From positions 248,001 through 312,000 of the forward strand of contig NZ_UUON01000022.1 of NCBI RefSeq assembly GCF_900590885.1: 64,000 nucleotides of DNA, written 5' to 3'. A program made the translations under genes and the position numbers. The stretch comes from Pseudomonas viridiflava. GTDB lineage: Bacteria; Pseudomonadota; Gammaproteobacteria; Pseudomonadales; Pseudomonadaceae. The notes below the pieces were generated by a model, which made no database searches, was not told the origin of the DNA, and was given only the letters and a program-made list of their open reading frames with translations. Positions 35,702 to 45,533 of this stretch are shown here, piece by piece. Positions within the stretch are counted from its first letter, which is position 1, and each line of letters begins with the position of its first letter.

Positions 35702-36292
35702 ATGCACCTCTACGTCATCCGCCACGGCGAAACCTGGGCCAATGCCGAGCACCGTTACCTCGGTGCACTCGACCCGGAACTGACCGAGCGGGGCAGGGAG
35801 CAGGCGGCGTCTATCAGCAAAAAGCTGCCCACCGGCATTCAGGTGATGATCGTCTCCCCACGCCTGCGCGCCCAGCAAACCGCGCAGATTCTTAACCGTG
35901 AACTGAACCTTGAACCCGTGACCATGGACAGCTTCCGCGAACGAGACGTCGGCGTATTCGAAGGGCTGACCCAGGCGCAAGCCAAGGCCTTGCACCCAGC
36001 GCTTTGGGCGCAGAACATCACGCGGCAATGGGCGGTGGGGCCCACGGGCGGCGAGTCGATTGCCGAGGTGGTTACGCGAGTGCACCAAGGCCTTGCCGAA
36101 CTGGCGGCACTTTATCCAACCCAGGCGGTTTTGCTGGTGGCACATGGTTTTTTGGCAAAGGTGATCCGGGCGTTGGCCATCGGGGACTTCTCGGACTTTT
36201 ACACCTGGCAGCTTTCAAATGGAGAAATGCTGGTCCTCGAGGATTTTGAACTGCGGATGCTTCCGTCTGTTTCGCCCTTCGAATCTCACTGA
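35702..36292 (+). CDS. histidine phosphatase (phosphoglycerate mutase-like)
   Basis: 196 residues from the ATG at 35702. The catalytic RHGE is at residues 7-10 (MHLYVIRHGETWANAE); the second conserved pieces are SPRLRAQQTAQIL, the acid Glu in FRERDVGVFEG, and the late His in VLLVAHGFLAKVIRAL. The family dephosphorylates small metabolites or proteins; substrate unknown. No cobalamin genes lie nearby, so a CobC role is not supported. It stands alone between the REPIN region and phnC. Confidence 0.9.
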   Translation: MHLYVIRHGETWANAEHRYLGALDPELTERGREQAASISKKLPTGIQVMIVSPRLRAQQTAQILNRELNLEPVTMDSFRERDVGVFEGLTQAQAKALHPALWAQNITRQWAVGPTGGESIAEVVTRVHQGLAELAALYPTQAVLLVAHGFLAKVIRALAIGDFSDFYTWQLSNGEMLVLEDFELRMLPSVSPFESH

Positions 36293-36326
36293 AACACCTC
36301 CACAGGGGGGGCGCTGGTTTTGCAAC

Positions 36327-36388
36327 CTTTCACAAAACCTTCATCCAACCGACCCCCTCCAGTCATGTGCAAGTCATAGGTCTGACAC
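36327..36388 (+). promoter_or_regulatory. Pho-box array upstream of phnC
   Basis: CAGTCAT (36360), AAGTCAT (36371) and CTGACAC (36382) are 11 bases apart, the phasing of PhoB direct repeats (consensus CTGTCAT). Two more matches with the same phase lie upstream: CTTTCAC (36327) and CCTTCAT (36338); the position at 36349 is poor. The array ends 71 bases before the phnC start. PhoB activation under phosphate starvation is what is known for phn operons. Confidence 0.72.
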
Positions 36389-36459
36389 CTCCCGCGCCTA
36401 CTGTCGTTTGAACTCAACCGCAGCCATCCCCCGGCTGTTCAAACAAGACAGAGAAGCCA

Positions 36460-37293
36460 ATGACTCACGCTATCCATGTCGATCACTTGAACAAGACCTT
36501 TGCGAAGAAGTCCGCATTGGTCGACCTCGAACTCACGATTGCCCCGGGTGAGATGGTCGCGCTGATTGGCGCTTCCGGTTCCGGCAAGTCCACTTTGCTG
36601 CGCCACTTGGCGGGCCTGGCCTGTTGCGACAAGGGCAACGGCGGCCGCGTCACGGTGCTGGGCCGCGAGGTGCAGGCCAGTGGTCGTTTGAACGGCAAAG
36701 TGCGGCGGCTGCGTGCCGACATCGGCTACATCTTCCAGCAGTTCAACCTGGTCAACCGCCTGAGCGTGCTCGACAACGTGCTGCTCGGTTGCCTGGGCCG
36801 CATGCCGCGCTGGCGTGGCAACCTCGGGTTGTTCAATGCCGAAGAGAAGGCGTTTGCCCTCGAATCCCTGGCGCGCGTCGGCCTGGCCGACCTGGCGGCG
36901 CAGCGCGCTTCCACCCTGTCCGGCGGCCAGCAGCAGCGCGTGGCGATTGCCCGGGCCTTGACCCAGCGCGCCGAAGTGATCCTCGCCGACGAGCCCATCG
37001 CTTCGCTGGACCCGGAGTCGGCGCGCAAGGTCATGGAGATCCTCGCCGACATCAACCGCCGCGACGGCAAGACGGTGGTGGTGACCCTGCATCAAGTCGA
37101 TTACGCCATGCGTTATTGCCCCCGCGCCGTGGCGCTCAAGGGCGGGCGCATTCATTTCGACGGCCAGGGCAGTGAGATGAGCAGCCAGTTCCTCAACGAT
37201 TTGTACGGTGCCGACGTCGACACCAGCCTGATGTTTTCCGACCAGACCCGCCGTACTGAGGTAACCCCTCGGCTGGCCCTGGCGCGCGCTTGA
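36460..37293 (+). CDS. phnC: phosphonate ABC transporter ATP-binding protein PhnC
   Basis: 277 residues. Walker [10 protein letters not shown] (about 34-42), Q-loop FQQFNLV, signature [15 protein letters not shown] and Walker [14 protein letters not shown] are intact. PhnC drives import of phosphonates, and often phosphite or phosphate esters, across the inner membrane with PhnD and PhnE. First gene of the operon behind the Pho-box array; phnD follows 32 bases later. Confidence 0.95.
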   Translation: MTHAIHVDHLNKTFAKKSALVDLELTIAPGEMVALIGASGSGKSTLLRHLAGLACCDKGNGGRVTVLGREVQASGRLNGKVRRLRADIGYIFQQFNLVNRLSVLDNVLLGCLGRMPRWRGNLGLFNAEEKAFALESLARVGLADLAAQRASTLSGGQQQRVAIARALTQRAEVILADEPIASLDPESARKVMEILADINRRDGKTVVVTLHQVDYAMRYCPRAVALKGGRIHFDGQGSEMSSQFLNDLYGADVDTSLMFSDQTRRTEVTPRLALARA

Positions 37294-37325
37294 AACCCTA
37301 CTCACGACCCACAGGAAACCCTTCC

Positions 37326-38327
37326 ATGTTGAACCGTATCGGCCACGTGTTTCTGTCTGCCGTGTTGCTGGCCAGCGTCGCAATGGGCAATGCCCACGCC
37401 GCCGACAAAACCATCAATTTCGGCATCATGTCCACCGAGTCTTCGCAGAACCTCAAGAGCATCTGGCAGCCATTTCTGGATGACATGCACAAGAAGACCG
37501 GCCTGACCATCAACGCCACTTTCGCCTCCGACTATGCCGGCCTGATCCAGGGCATGCGCTTCAACAAAGTCGACGTGGCGTGGCTGGGCAACAAGGCGGC
37601 GATGGAAGCGGTGGACCGCTCCAACGGCGAGATCTTCGCCCAGACCGCCGCCGCCAATGGCGCAGCCGGGTACTGGAGCGTGCTGATCGTGCGCAAGGAC
37701 AGCCCGATCAACAACGTCGAAGACATGCTCAAAAATGCCAAGAACCTGACCTTCGGCAACGGCGACCCGAACTCCACCTCGGGCTACCTGGTGCCGGGCT
37801 ATTACGTGTTCGCCAAGAACCACGTGGACGCCGCCACCGCCTTCAAGCGCACGCTGAACTCCAGTCATGAAGTCAACGCACTCAGCGTCGCCAAGGGGCA
37901 GTTGGACGTGGCCACCTTCAACACCGAAAGCTGGGACCGTCTTGAGGTCACCCAACCGGACAAGGCAGCACAGCTCAAGGTGATCTGGAAGTCGCCGCTG
38001 ATCCCCGCCGACCCGATGGTGTGGAGCAAGGCGCTAAGCGACAGCGAGAAGAGCAAGATCCGCGATTTCTTCGCGAACTATGGCGATACCGACGAAGAGA
38101 AGGCCGTGCTGAAGAACATGCAGCTGGGCAAGTTCCTCGCGTCCAGTGATGACCAGTTGCTGCCGATCCGCCAGCTGGAGCTGTTCAAGCAGCGCACCAC
38201 CATCAGTGCCGACGCCAAGCTTGAAGCTGGCGACAAGGCCAAGAAACTCGCCGACATCGACGCCGACCTGGCGAAGCTGCAACAGCGCATCTCCGAGCTC
38301 GACAAGAAAACCGCAGCCAACGGCTAA
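37326..38327 (+). CDS. phnD: phosphonate ABC transporter substrate-binding protein PhnD
   Basis: 333 residues from the ATG at 37326. A cleavable signal peptide ends AHA at about residue 25. The type II periplasmic binding fold begins KTINFGIMSTESSQNLK and carries VDVAWLGNKAA, NVEDMLKNAKNLTFGNGDPNSTS and LIPADPMVW, the last lining the phosphonate pocket. A C-terminal coiled coil (KKLADIDADLAKLQQRISEL, about 305-325) is unlike many PhnD and may mediate dimer contact. A REPIN follows immediately. Confidence 0.95.
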   Translation: MLNRIGHVFLSAVLLASVAMGNAHAADKTINFGIMSTESSQNLKSIWQPFLDDMHKKTGLTINATFASDYAGLIQGMRFNKVDVAWLGNKAAMEAVDRSNGEIFAQTAAANGAAGYWSVLIVRKDSPINNVEDMLKNAKNLTFGNGDPNSTSGYLVPGYYVFAKNHVDAATAFKRTLNSSHEVNALSVAKGQLDVATFNTESWDRLEVTQPDKAAQLKVIWKSPLIPADPMVWSKALSDSEKSKIRDFFANYGDTDEEKAVLKNMQLGKFLASSDDQLLPIRQLELFKQRTTISADAKLEAGDKAKKLADIDADLAKLQQRISELDKKTAANG

Positions 38328-38331
38328 CCCC

Positions 38332-38420
38332 TGTGGGAGGGGGCTTGCCCCCGATAGCGGTGTGTCATTCAGCCCATCCGTGACTGATCCATTGCCATTC
38401 GGGGGCAAGCCCCTCCCACA
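38332..38420. repeat. REPIN inside the phn operon, between phnD and phnE
   Basis: Inverted REP heads (TGTGGGAGGGGGCTTGCCCCC at 38332 and its inverse ending 38420) with a central part of about 45 bases. It fills the 110-base phnD-phnE gap. Confidence 0.9.
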
Positions 38421-38437
38421 TTTATCGAGAGTGATCC

Positions 38438-39220
38438 ATGACGACTTTGCATGCCGAAGCAGTGGGCAAAAGAACCTGGCCGCAATACCTCGGCTGGGGC
38501 CTGTTCCTGGTCCTGCTGGCCTGGGCCTGGCACGGCGCGGAGATGAACCCGCTGGCGCTGTACCGCGATTCCGGAAACATGGCCACCTTCGCCGCCGACT
38601 TCTTCCCGCCGGACTTCCATGAATGGCGCAGCTACCTCAAGGAAATGATCGTCACCGTCCAAATCGCCCTCTGGGGCACGGTGCTGGCGATTGTCTGCTC
38701 GGTGCCGCTGGGCATTCTCTGTGCCGACAACATCACCCCCTGGTGGGTCCACCAACCGCTGCGCCGGGTGATGGATGCGTTCCGCTCCATCAATGAAATG
38801 GTGTTCGCCATGCTGTTTGTTGTCGCGGTCGGCCTCGGTCCTTTCGCCGGCGTGTTGGCCCTGTGGATCAGCACCACCGGCGTACTCGCCAAGCTGTTTG
38901 CCGAAGCCGTCGAAGCCATCGACCCAGGCCCGGTAGAAGGCGTACGTGCCACCGGCGCGAGTGCCTTGCAGGAAGTGATCTACGGCGTAATCCCGCAAGT
39001 GATGCCGCTGTGGGTCAGCTACGCGCTGTACCGCTTCGAAGCCAACGTGCGCTCGGCCACCGTGGTCGGCATGGTCGGTGCCGGCGGGATCGGCGTGATC
39101 CTCTGGGAAAACATTCGCGCCTTCCAGTTCGTACAAACCTGCGCGGTGCTGCTGGTGATCATCGTGGTGGTGAGCTGTATCGACGTGCTGTCCCAACGCC
39201 TGCGCAAGCAGTTCATCTGA
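38438..39220 (+). CDS. phnE: phosphonate ABC transporter permease PhnE
   Basis: 260 residues with about six membrane helices and the permease EAA-type loop ([22 protein letters not shown], about 168-189). The periplasmic N-terminal segment [15 protein letters not shown] is typical of PhnE. One permease gene only, so the channel is a homodimer. Followed after 10 bases by a hairpin with a T-run. Confidence 0.95.
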   Translation: MTTLHAEAVGKRTWPQYLGWGLFLVLLAWAWHGAEMNPLALYRDSGNMATFAADFFPPDFHEWRSYLKEMIVTVQIALWGTVLAIVCSVPLGILCADNITPWWVHQPLRRVMDAFRSINEMVFAMLFVVAVGLGPFAGVLALWISTTGVLAKLFAEAVEAIDPGPVEGVRATGASALQEVIYGVIPQVMPLWVSYALYRFEANVRSATVVGMVGAGGIGVILWENIRAFQFVQTCAVLLVIIVVVSCIDVLSQRLRKQFI

Positions 39221-39230
39221 CGCCTGAGGG

Positions 39231-39252
39231 GTGCCCGCGCGGCGCTTTTTTT
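39231..39252 (+). terminator. terminator-like hairpin between phnE and phnF
   Basis: GTGCC (39231-39235) pairs with GGCGC (39241-39245) across CGCGC, followed by seven Ts. The stem is only five pairs, so partial read-through is likely; phnF starts five bases later. Confidence 0.6.
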
Positions 39253-39256
39253 AAGC

Positions 39257-39961
39257 ATGCAGTTGTCTAGACAAGAAGAGCCGGTGTACCGCGAACTCGC
39301 GGACATCCTGCGCCGTGAACTCAGCAGCTACCGCGCCGGCGACTTCCTGCCCGGCGAGGTGCATATGGCCGAGCGTTTTGGCGTCAACCGCCATACCTTG
39401 CGCCGCGCCATCGACGAGCTGGTGTTCGAAGGCAGCCTGTTGCGCCGCCAGGGCAAGGGCACCCAGGTGCTCGACCGCCCGCTGATTTACTCGATGGGCG
39501 CCGAGACCTCCTACAGCCAGTCGCTGTCGGCCCAGGGCGTGGGCGTGGAAGCGGTGCTGCTCAAGCGGCGCTACTGCTACGCCAGCCGCGACGAAGCCGA
39601 GCATCTGGGCATCGCCGAAATGGCGCCGATGATCGAACTGCAAACCCTGCGCAAGCTCGACCACCAGCCCGTCAGCCTGATCCGCCACCGCTACTGCGCC
39701 AGCCGCGCGCCGTTGCTGGCCGACTACACCGGCGGCTCCCTGCGCCAGTACTTGCGTGAGCGCGAGCTGCCCTTGACCCGCACCCAAAGCCTGATCGGTG
39801 CGCGGTTGCCCAACCGTGACGAAGCCGCGCTGCTGCTGATGCCCAGGCATTTGCCGGCGCTCACGGTGTTTACCCTTTCCTGCGATCGCGACGGCCGCCC
39901 GGTGGAGCTGGCGCAGTCCACCAGCCGTTCGGATCGCTTTCAGTACCAAGTGGTGACTTGA
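39257..39961 (+). CDS. phnF: GntR-family (HutC/UTRA) transcriptional regulator PhnF
   Basis: 234 residues. An N-terminal winged helix (VYRELADILRRELSSYRAGDFLPGE, about 8-32; FGVNRHTLRRAIDEL as the recognition region) and a UTRA ligand domain from about residue 90 (RQYLRERELPLTRTQSLIGA). It represses C-P lyase genes in some bacteria and is thought to bind a phosphonate or a metabolite. No ribosome-binding site is visible before the ATG, which follows a T-run, so its expression may be low. phnG starts at the very next base after its stop. Confidence 0.93.
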   Translation: MQLSRQEEPVYRELADILRRELSSYRAGDFLPGEVHMAERFGVNRHTLRRAIDELVFEGSLLRRQGKGTQVLDRPLIYSMGAETSYSQSLSAQGVGVEAVLLKRRYCYASRDEAEHLGIAEMAPMIELQTLRKLDHQPVSLIRHRYCASRAPLLADYTGGSLRQYLRERELPLTRTQSLIGARLPNRDEAALLLMPRHLPALTVFTLSCDRDGRPVELAQSTSRSDRFQYQVVT

Positions 39962-40402
39962 ATGATGAATGTGTCCCCGCGACAACAGTGGATCGGCGTG
40001 TTAGCCCGCGCCCAACTCAGTGAACTGCAACCTCACGAAGCAGCCTTGAAGGACGCCGAATACCAACTGATCCGCGCCCCGGAAATCGGCATGACCCTGG
40101 TGCGTGGCCGCATGGGGGGTGATGGCGCCGCCTTCAACGTCGGCGAGATGAGCGTGACCCGTTGCGTGGTGCGCCTGGCCGATGGCCGCACCGGCTACAG
40201 CTACCTGGCCGGGCGCGACAAGCTCCACGCCGAGCTGGCCGCCCTGGCCGACGCCCACCTGCAAGGCAGCCAGCCGAGCCTCTGGCTCAGCGACTTGATC
40301 ACCGCGCTGGCCAATGCCCAGGCCCGGCGCCGCGCGCAAAAAGAAGCCGACACGGCGGCCACCAAGGTCGAGTTCTTCACCCTGGTGCGAGGAGAAAACT
40401 GA
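39962..40402 (+). CDS. phnG: C-P lyase subunit PhnG
   Basis: 146 residues. PhnG belongs to the PhnGHIJ core complex; with PhnI and PhnH/L it forms ribose-1-methylphosphonate triphosphate from methylphosphonate and ATP. The sequence RQQWIGVLARAQLSEL, EIGMTLVRGRMGGDGAAFNVGE and YLAGRD matches the family; a TGATG junction joins it to phnH. Confidence 0.94.
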   Translation: MMNVSPRQQWIGVLARAQLSELQPHEAALKDAEYQLIRAPEIGMTLVRGRMGGDGAAFNVGEMSVTRCVVRLADGRTGYSYLAGRDKLHAELAALADAHLQGSQPSLWLSDLITALANAQARRRAQKEADTAATKVEFFTLVRGEN

Positions 40403-40992
40403 TGAATGCTCACCTGTTGCAACCGGCCTTCGTCGACCCGGTGCTGGATGCCCAGCGCGGTTTTCGCACGGCGCTCAAGGCCTTGGCCGAGCCGGGGTTG
40501 ATCCAGCATTTGCCCTCCGCCCCACGCTTGGATGGCCTGGCCCCCGCCACCTATGCGCTGTGCCTGGCCCTGCTGGATATGGACACGCCGCTGTGGCTGG
40601 CGCCGAGCTTCGACACGCCGCTGATCCGCGCCAACCTGGCCTTCCACTGCGCCTGCCCGCTCACGGACAAGCGCGAAGACGCTGTGTTCGCCTTGCTCGG
40701 TGAACAGGACCTGCTCGACCTCAGCTGCTTTGACCACGGCAACGACCGCTACCCGGACCAGTCCTGCACCTTGCTCGTGCAGCTCACCGACCTGGAAGCC
40801 GGTCGCGGCCTGCAATGGCATGGCCCCGGCATCAAGACTCAACGCCAGGTGCACCTGCCGGTACCCCAAGCTTTCTGGCAGGAGCGCCAGCGCCGCGAAG
40901 CCTTCCCCCGTGGCCTGGACGTGCTGTTCGCCGCCGGCCATCACCTGATCGGCCTGCCACGCAGCAGCCGCATTGCACAGGAGCACGCCTGA
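40402..40992 (+). CDS. phnH: C-P lyase subunit PhnH
   Basis: 196 residues from the ATG at 40402, which overlaps the phnG stop by one base. PhnH is a structural subunit with a PLP-transferase-like fold but no cofactor. LLQPAFVDPVLDAQRGFRTA, LDMDTPLWLAPSFDT and GLDVLFAAGHHLIGLPRS are characteristic. It shares a TGATG junction with phnI. Confidence 0.94.
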   Translation: MNAHLLQPAFVDPVLDAQRGFRTALKALAEPGLIQHLPSAPRLDGLAPATYALCLALLDMDTPLWLAPSFDTPLIRANLAFHCACPLTDKREDAVFALLGEQDLLDLSCFDHGNDRYPDQSCTLLVQLTDLEAGRGLQWHGPGIKTQRQVHLPVPQAFWQERQRREAFPRGLDVLFAAGHHLIGLPRSSRIAQEHA

Positions 40993-42068
40993 TGTACGTA
41001 GCCGTCAAAGGTGGCGAACAGGCCATCGACAATGCCCACCGCCTGCTGGCGAAAAAACGCCGGGGCGATACGGCGATTCCCGAACTGAGCGTGACGCAGA
41101 TCCGCGAGCAACTGCCGCTCGCCGTCGCAAGGGTGATGACCGAAGGCTCGCTGTTCGATGAAGAGCTCGCCGCGCTCGCGATCAAGCAAGCGGCGGGGGA
41201 CCTGGTGGAAGCGATCTTCCTGCTGCGCGCCTACCGCACCACATTGCCGCGCTTCAGCCCGAGCCTGCCGATCGATACGTCGCAGATGTCCTTGAGCCGG
41301 CGTTTGTCCGCCACCTTCAAGGACGTGCCCGGCGGCCAACTGCTCGGCCCGACCTTCGACTACACCCACCGCCTGCTGGATTTCTCGCTGCTGGCCGAGG
41401 GCCAATACCCAGGCCCGCAGACCAGCGCGGACGCGCGTATCGAAGCCTGCCCGCGGGTGCTCGGCTTGCTCGCCAAGGAAGGCCTGATCAAGCACGAGAC
41501 CGACGACAACGCCAGCGTTGCCGACATCACCCGCGACCCGCTGGAATACCCCGCCAGCCGCGCCGAGCGCCTGCAAGCCTTGGCCCGTGGCGACGAGGGT
41601 TTCCTGTTGGCGCTGGGCTACTCGACCCAACGCGGTTACGGGCGCAACCACCCGTTTGCCGGTGAGATTCGCATCGGCGACGTGGAGGTGTGGATCGACC
41701 CCGAGGAGCTGGGTTTCCCCATCTGCCTGGGCAGCATCGAAGTCACCGAGTGCGAGATGGTCAACCAGTTTGTCGGCTCGGCCACCGAGCTGGCGCAGTT
41801 CACCCGTGGCTACGGGCTGGCGTTCGGGCATGCCGAGCGCAAGGCCATGGGCATGGCGCTGGTGGACCGTTCGCTGCGCGCCGAGGAATACCACGAAGAG
41901 ATCGTCTCGCCGGCCCAGCGCGAAGAATTTGTGCTGGCCCACTGCGACAACGTCGAGGCTGCCGGTTTTGTCTCGCACCTCAAATTGCCTCACTACGTGG
42001 ACTTCCAGTCCGAACTGGAACTGATCCGCAAACTGCGCCAACCGGCCGAGGGCCCAAGCCATGACTGA
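40992..42068 (+). CDS. phnI: C-P lyase subunit PhnI (nucleosidase)
   Basis: 358 residues. PhnI carries the active site that, with PhnGHL, replaces adenine of ATP/GTP by methylphosphonate. MYVAVKGGEQAIDNAHRLL, LLDFSLLAEGQYPGPQTSAD and GYGLAFGHAERKAMGMALVD are family hallmarks. It overlaps phnJ by eight bases. Confidence 0.95.
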   Translation: MYVAVKGGEQAIDNAHRLLAKKRRGDTAIPELSVTQIREQLPLAVARVMTEGSLFDEELAALAIKQAAGDLVEAIFLLRAYRTTLPRFSPSLPIDTSQMSLSRRLSATFKDVPGGQLLGPTFDYTHRLLDFSLLAEGQYPGPQTSADARIEACPRVLGLLAKEGLIKHETDDNASVADITRDPLEYPASRAERLQALARGDEGFLLALGYSTQRGYGRNHPFAGEIRIGDVEVWIDPEELGFPICLGSIEVTECEMVNQFVGSATELAQFTRGYGLAFGHAERKAMGMALVDRSLRAEEYHEEIVSPAQREEFVLAHCDNVEAAGFVSHLKLPHYVDFQSELELIRKLRQPAEGPSHD

Positions 42069-42909
42069 TCGCGACCCGGCCTACAACTTCGCCTACCTCG
42101 ACGAACAGACCAAACGCATGATCCGCCGCGCCTTGCTCAAGGCCGTGGCGATCCCCGGTTACCAGGTACCGTTCGGTGGCCGCGAGATGCCCTTGCCCTA
42201 CGGCTGGGGCACCGGCGGCATGCAACTGACCGCCGCGATCCTCGGCGACGATGACGTGCTCAAGGTCATCGACCAGGGTGCGGACGACACCACCAACGCC
42301 GTGTCGATCCGGCGCTTCTTCGCGCGCACTGCCGGCGTCGCCACCACCGAAGCCACGCCCGACGCCACGGTGATCCAGACCCGCCACCGCATCCCGGAAA
42401 CCCCGCTGCAGGCCGGGCAGATCATGGTCTACCAGGTGCCGATCCCGGAGCCTTTGCGTTTTATCGAACCGTCGGAAACCGAGACCCGCAACATGCACGC
42501 CCTCAACGATTACGGGGTGATGCACGTAAAACTCTACGAAGACATCGCCACCTTTGGCCATATCGCCACCAGCTATGCGTACCCGGTGATGGTCGATGGG
42601 CGCTACGTGATGGACCCGTCGCCCATCCCCAAATTCGACAACCCCAAACTCGACATGAGCCCGGCGCTGATGCTGTTCGGCGCCGGTCGCGAAAAGCGCC
42701 TGTACGCGGTGCCGCCGTACACCCAGGTCAGCAGCCTGGACTTTGAAGACCACCCGTTCGAAGTGCAGAAGTGGGACCACACCTGCGCCATCTGCGGCAG
42801 CCACGAGTCCTTCCTCGATGAGCTGATTCTGGACGACGCCGGCACCCAGAGTTTCGTCTGCTCCGACACCTGGTATTGCGCGCAACGCATCAAGGAGAAC
42901 ACCCAGTGA
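42061..42909 (+). CDS. phnJ: C-P lyase, radical SAM enzyme PhnJ
   Basis: 282 residues. PhnJ cleaves the carbon-phosphorus bond of ribose-1-methylphosphonate 5-phosphate, releasing methane and a cyclic phosphate. The unusual iron-sulfur motif is complete: CAIC, then 21 residues to FVC, then five residues to the catalytic Cys in WYC (CX2CX21C plus C), the same spacing as E. coli. GHIATSYAYPVMVDGRYVMD is typical. GTGA overlap with phnK. Confidence 0.96.
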   Translation: MTDRDPAYNFAYLDEQTKRMIRRALLKAVAIPGYQVPFGGREMPLPYGWGTGGMQLTAAILGDDDVLKVIDQGADDTTNAVSIRRFFARTAGVATTEATPDATVIQTRHRIPETPLQAGQIMVYQVPIPEPLRFIEPSETETRNMHALNDYGVMHVKLYEDIATFGHIATSYAYPVMVDGRYVMDPSPIPKFDNPKLDMSPALMLFGAGREKRLYAVPPYTQVSSLDFEDHPFEVQKWDHTCAICGSHESFLDELILDDAGTQSFVCSDTWYCAQRIKENTQ

Positions 42910-43679
42910 GCCAGCCGTTACTGCAAGTGCGTGACCTGTCCCTGTTGTACGGCCCGGAGAAGGGCTGCCAGGGCGTGAGTTTTGATCTGTACCCCGGCGA
43001 AGTGCTGGGGATTGTCGGCGAGTCCGGCTCGGGCAAATCCACCTTGCTCTCGTTGTTGAGCGGGCGTTTGCCGCCGCAAGCGGGAAGCATCGGCTACCGC
43101 AGCAAGGACGGTGAATGGCTGGATTTGTACAGCGCCAGTGAAGCCGAGCGCCGCACCTTGCTGCGCACCGAGTGGGGCTTCGTCGAGCAGAACCCCCGCG
43201 ACGGCCTGCGCATGGGCGTGTCGGCCGGCGCCAATATCGGCGAGCGCCTGATGGCCCAGGGCGTGCGCAACTATGCGCAGCTGCGCGGCGCCGGTCTCGA
43301 CTGGCTGGGCCAGGTGGAGATCGACCCGCAGCGCATTGATGACTTGCCGCGCACCTTCTCCGGCGGCATGCAGCAACGTCTGCAAATCGCCCGCAACCTG
43401 GTGTCCAGCCCGCGCCTGGTGTTCATGGACGAACCCACCGGCGGCCTCGACGTATCGGTGCAGGCCCGTTTGCTCGACCTGCTGCGCGGCCTGGTGCGCG
43501 AGCTGGACCTGGCCGTGGTGATCGTCACCCACGATTTGGCCGTGGCGCGCCTGCTGGCCGACCGCCTGATGGTGATGCGCCGCTCGCGGGTGGTGGAAAC
43601 CGGGCTCACCGACCAGATCCTCGACGATCCACAGCACCCTTACTCTCAATTGCTGGTGTCTTCGGTATTGCAGCCATGA
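42906..43679 (+). CDS. phnK: C-P lyase ABC-type ATPase subunit PhnK
   Basis: 257 residues from a GTG at 42906 that overlaps the phnJ stop. Walker [10 protein letters not shown], signature [15 protein letters not shown] and Walker [13 protein letters not shown] are intact. PhnK docks on PhnJ of the core complex; it is not part of a transporter. ATGA overlap with phnL. Confidence 0.95.
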   Translation: MSQPLLQVRDLSLLYGPEKGCQGVSFDLYPGEVLGIVGESGSGKSTLLSLLSGRLPPQAGSIGYRSKDGEWLDLYSASEAERRTLLRTEWGFVEQNPRDGLRMGVSAGANIGERLMAQGVRNYAQLRGAGLDWLGQVEIDPQRIDDLPRTFSGGMQQRLQIARNLVSSPRLVFMDEPTGGLDVSVQARLLDLLRGLVRELDLAVVIVTHDLAVARLLADRLMVMRRSRVVETGLTDQILDDPQHPYSQLLVSSVLQP

Positions 43680-44398
43680 TGAATGCCTTGATCGAGGTCC
43701 GTGACCTCTCGAAAACCTTCACCCTGCATCAGCAGCACGGCGTGGTGCTCAACGTGCTGCGCGGTGTGGAATTCAGTGTGCAGGCCGGCGAATGCCTGGT
43801 GCTGCACGGCCAGTCCGGCGCCGGCAAAAGCACCTTGCTGCGCACCCTGTACGGCAACTACCTGCCGGCCGGTGGCAGCATCCGCGTGCAGCACGCGGGT
43901 GAGTGGCTGGAGCTGGTCGGCGCCGAGCCGCGCGACATCCTGCGGGTGCGCCAGCAAACGCTGGGTTATGTCAGCCAGTTCCTGCGCGTAATCCCCCGCG
44001 TGGCCTGCCTGGATGTGGTGATGGAGCCTGCGCTGGCGCGCGGCTGGTCGAGGGCCAATGCGCAGTCCCGCGCCGAGCACTTGCTGACGCGCCTGAATAT
44101 CCCCCAGCGCCTGTGGCAACTGGCGCCCGGCACCTTCTCCGGTGGCGAGCAGCAGCGCGTCAACATCGCCCGCGGCTTCATGGTCGAGTGGCCGGTGATG
44201 CTGCTGGACGAGCCCACCGCGTCCCTGGATGACAACAACCGCCAGGTGGTGCTGGAACTGATGAACGAAGCCAAGGCCGGCGGCGCCGCGCTGATTGGCA
44301 TCTTCCACGACCGGGCCGCCCGTGAGGCGGTTGCCGACCGCCATTTCGACATGACCCCCGCACCCGTCGCCGCAGAGGAATACGCACATGCCCGCTGA
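43676..44398 (+). CDS. phnL: C-P lyase ABC-type ATPase subunit PhnL
   Basis: 240 residues. A second ABC ATPase that binds on PhnK in the complex: Walker [10 protein letters not shown], signature [15 protein letters not shown], Walker [13 protein letters not shown]. It starts inside the phnK end (4-base overlap) and overlaps the phnM start by 11 bases. Confidence 0.95.
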   Translation: MMNALIEVRDLSKTFTLHQQHGVVLNVLRGVEFSVQAGECLVLHGQSGAGKSTLLRTLYGNYLPAGGSIRVQHAGEWLELVGAEPRDILRVRQQTLGYVSQFLRVIPRVACLDVVMEPALARGWSRANAQSRAEHLLTRLNIPQRLWQLAPGTFSGGEQQRVNIARGFMVEWPVMLLDEPTASLDDNNRQVVLELMNEAKAGGAALIGIFHDRAAREAVADRHFDMTPAPVAAEEYAHAR

Positions 44399-45533
44399 AC
44401 AGATCCTCAGCAATGCCCAGATCGTCACGGCCGAACGCGTGTTCCTCGGCTCGGTGGTGCTGCGCGACGGCAAGATTGTCGACCTCGCCGAAGGCCGCAG
44501 CCAGTTGCCCCAGGCCCAGGACCTGAGCGGCGATTACCTGCTGCCGGGGCTGGTGGAATTGCACACCGACAACCTGGAAAAACACATGACCCCGCGCCCC
44601 GGCGTGGACTGGCCGTCGACCTCGGCGGTGCTTAGCCATGACGCGCAGATCATCGCGGCGGGCATCACCACGGTGTTTGACGCGGTGTCCATCGGCGACG
44701 TGAACCCCAAGGGCAATCGCATGAAAAAGCTGCCGGCGATGCTCGATGCCATCGCCCAGGCCGAAGGTGCCGGCCTGACCCGCGCCGAGCACCATCTGCA
44801 CCTGCGCTGCGAGCTGTGCCACCCGGACACCCTCAGCGTGTTTCGCGACCTGGTGGAAAACCCGTTGGTGCGGCTGGTGTCGGTGATGGACCATTCGCCG
44901 GGCCAGCGCCAGTTCGTGCTCGAATCCAAGTACCGTGAGTACTACATGGGCAAGTACCACCTCAACGACGAAACCATGGACGCCTTTATCGTGTTGCAAA
45001 TGGCCAACTCCCGGGAGTACAGCGACCGCTACCGCGCGGCCATCGTCGAGCATTGCCTGGCGCGCGGGTTGTCGGTGGCCAGCCATGACGATGCAACCCT
45101 GGCCCATGTGGAAGAGTCGGCGCGCTACGGCATGACCATCGCCGAATTCCCCACCACCCTGGAGGCCGCCAAAGGCTGTCAGGCGCTGGCCATGAAAGTG
45201 CTGATGGGTGCGCCGAACGTGGTGCGCGGTGGGTCACACTCGGGTAATGTGGCCGCCGCCGGCCTGGCTGCCGAGGGCTTGCTGGATATACTCTCCAGCG
45301 ACTACTACCCGGCCAGCCTGTTGCAGGCGGCGTTCGTGCTGGCCGACCAGCAGGATGGCGGCGACCTGTCGCGGGCGGTCAAGATGATCAGCCTGGCCCC
45401 GGCGCAAGCGGCGGGCCTGGCTGATCGCGGTGAAATTGCCGTCGGCCTGCGCGCCGACCTGGTGCAAGCCCGCAGCCGTGAAGGGTTGCCTGTAGTCCAA
45501 CAAGTCTGGCGGCAAGCGAAGAGGGTGTTTTGA
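44388..45533 (+). CDS. phnM: alpha-D-ribose 1-methylphosphonate 5-triphosphate diphosphatase PhnM
   Basis: 381 residues of the amidohydrolase superfamily. PhnM removes diphosphate from ribose-1-methylphosphonate 5-triphosphate. The metal site begins in [17 protein letters not shown] (usually HxD), then the HHLHLRCE segment, [14 protein letters not shown], and [10 protein letters not shown] near the C-terminal metal Asp/Ser. One-base overlap with phnN (TGATG). Confidence 0.95.
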   Translation: MPAEQILSNAQIVTAERVFLGSVVLRDGKIVDLAEGRSQLPQAQDLSGDYLLPGLVELHTDNLEKHMTPRPGVDWPSTSAVLSHDAQIIAAGITTVFDAVSIGDVNPKGNRMKKLPAMLDAIAQAEGAGLTRAEHHLHLRCELCHPDTLSVFRDLVENPLVRLVSVMDHSPGQRQFVLESKYREYYMGKYHLNDETMDAFIVLQMANSREYSDRYRAAIVEHCLARGLSVASHDDATLAHVEESARYGMTIAEFPTTLEAAKGCQALAMKVLMGAPNVVRGGSHSGNVAAAGLAAEGLLDILSSDYYPASLLQAAFVLADQQDGGDLSRAVKMISLAPAQAAGLADRGEIAVGLRADLVQARSREGLPVVQQVWRQAKRVF

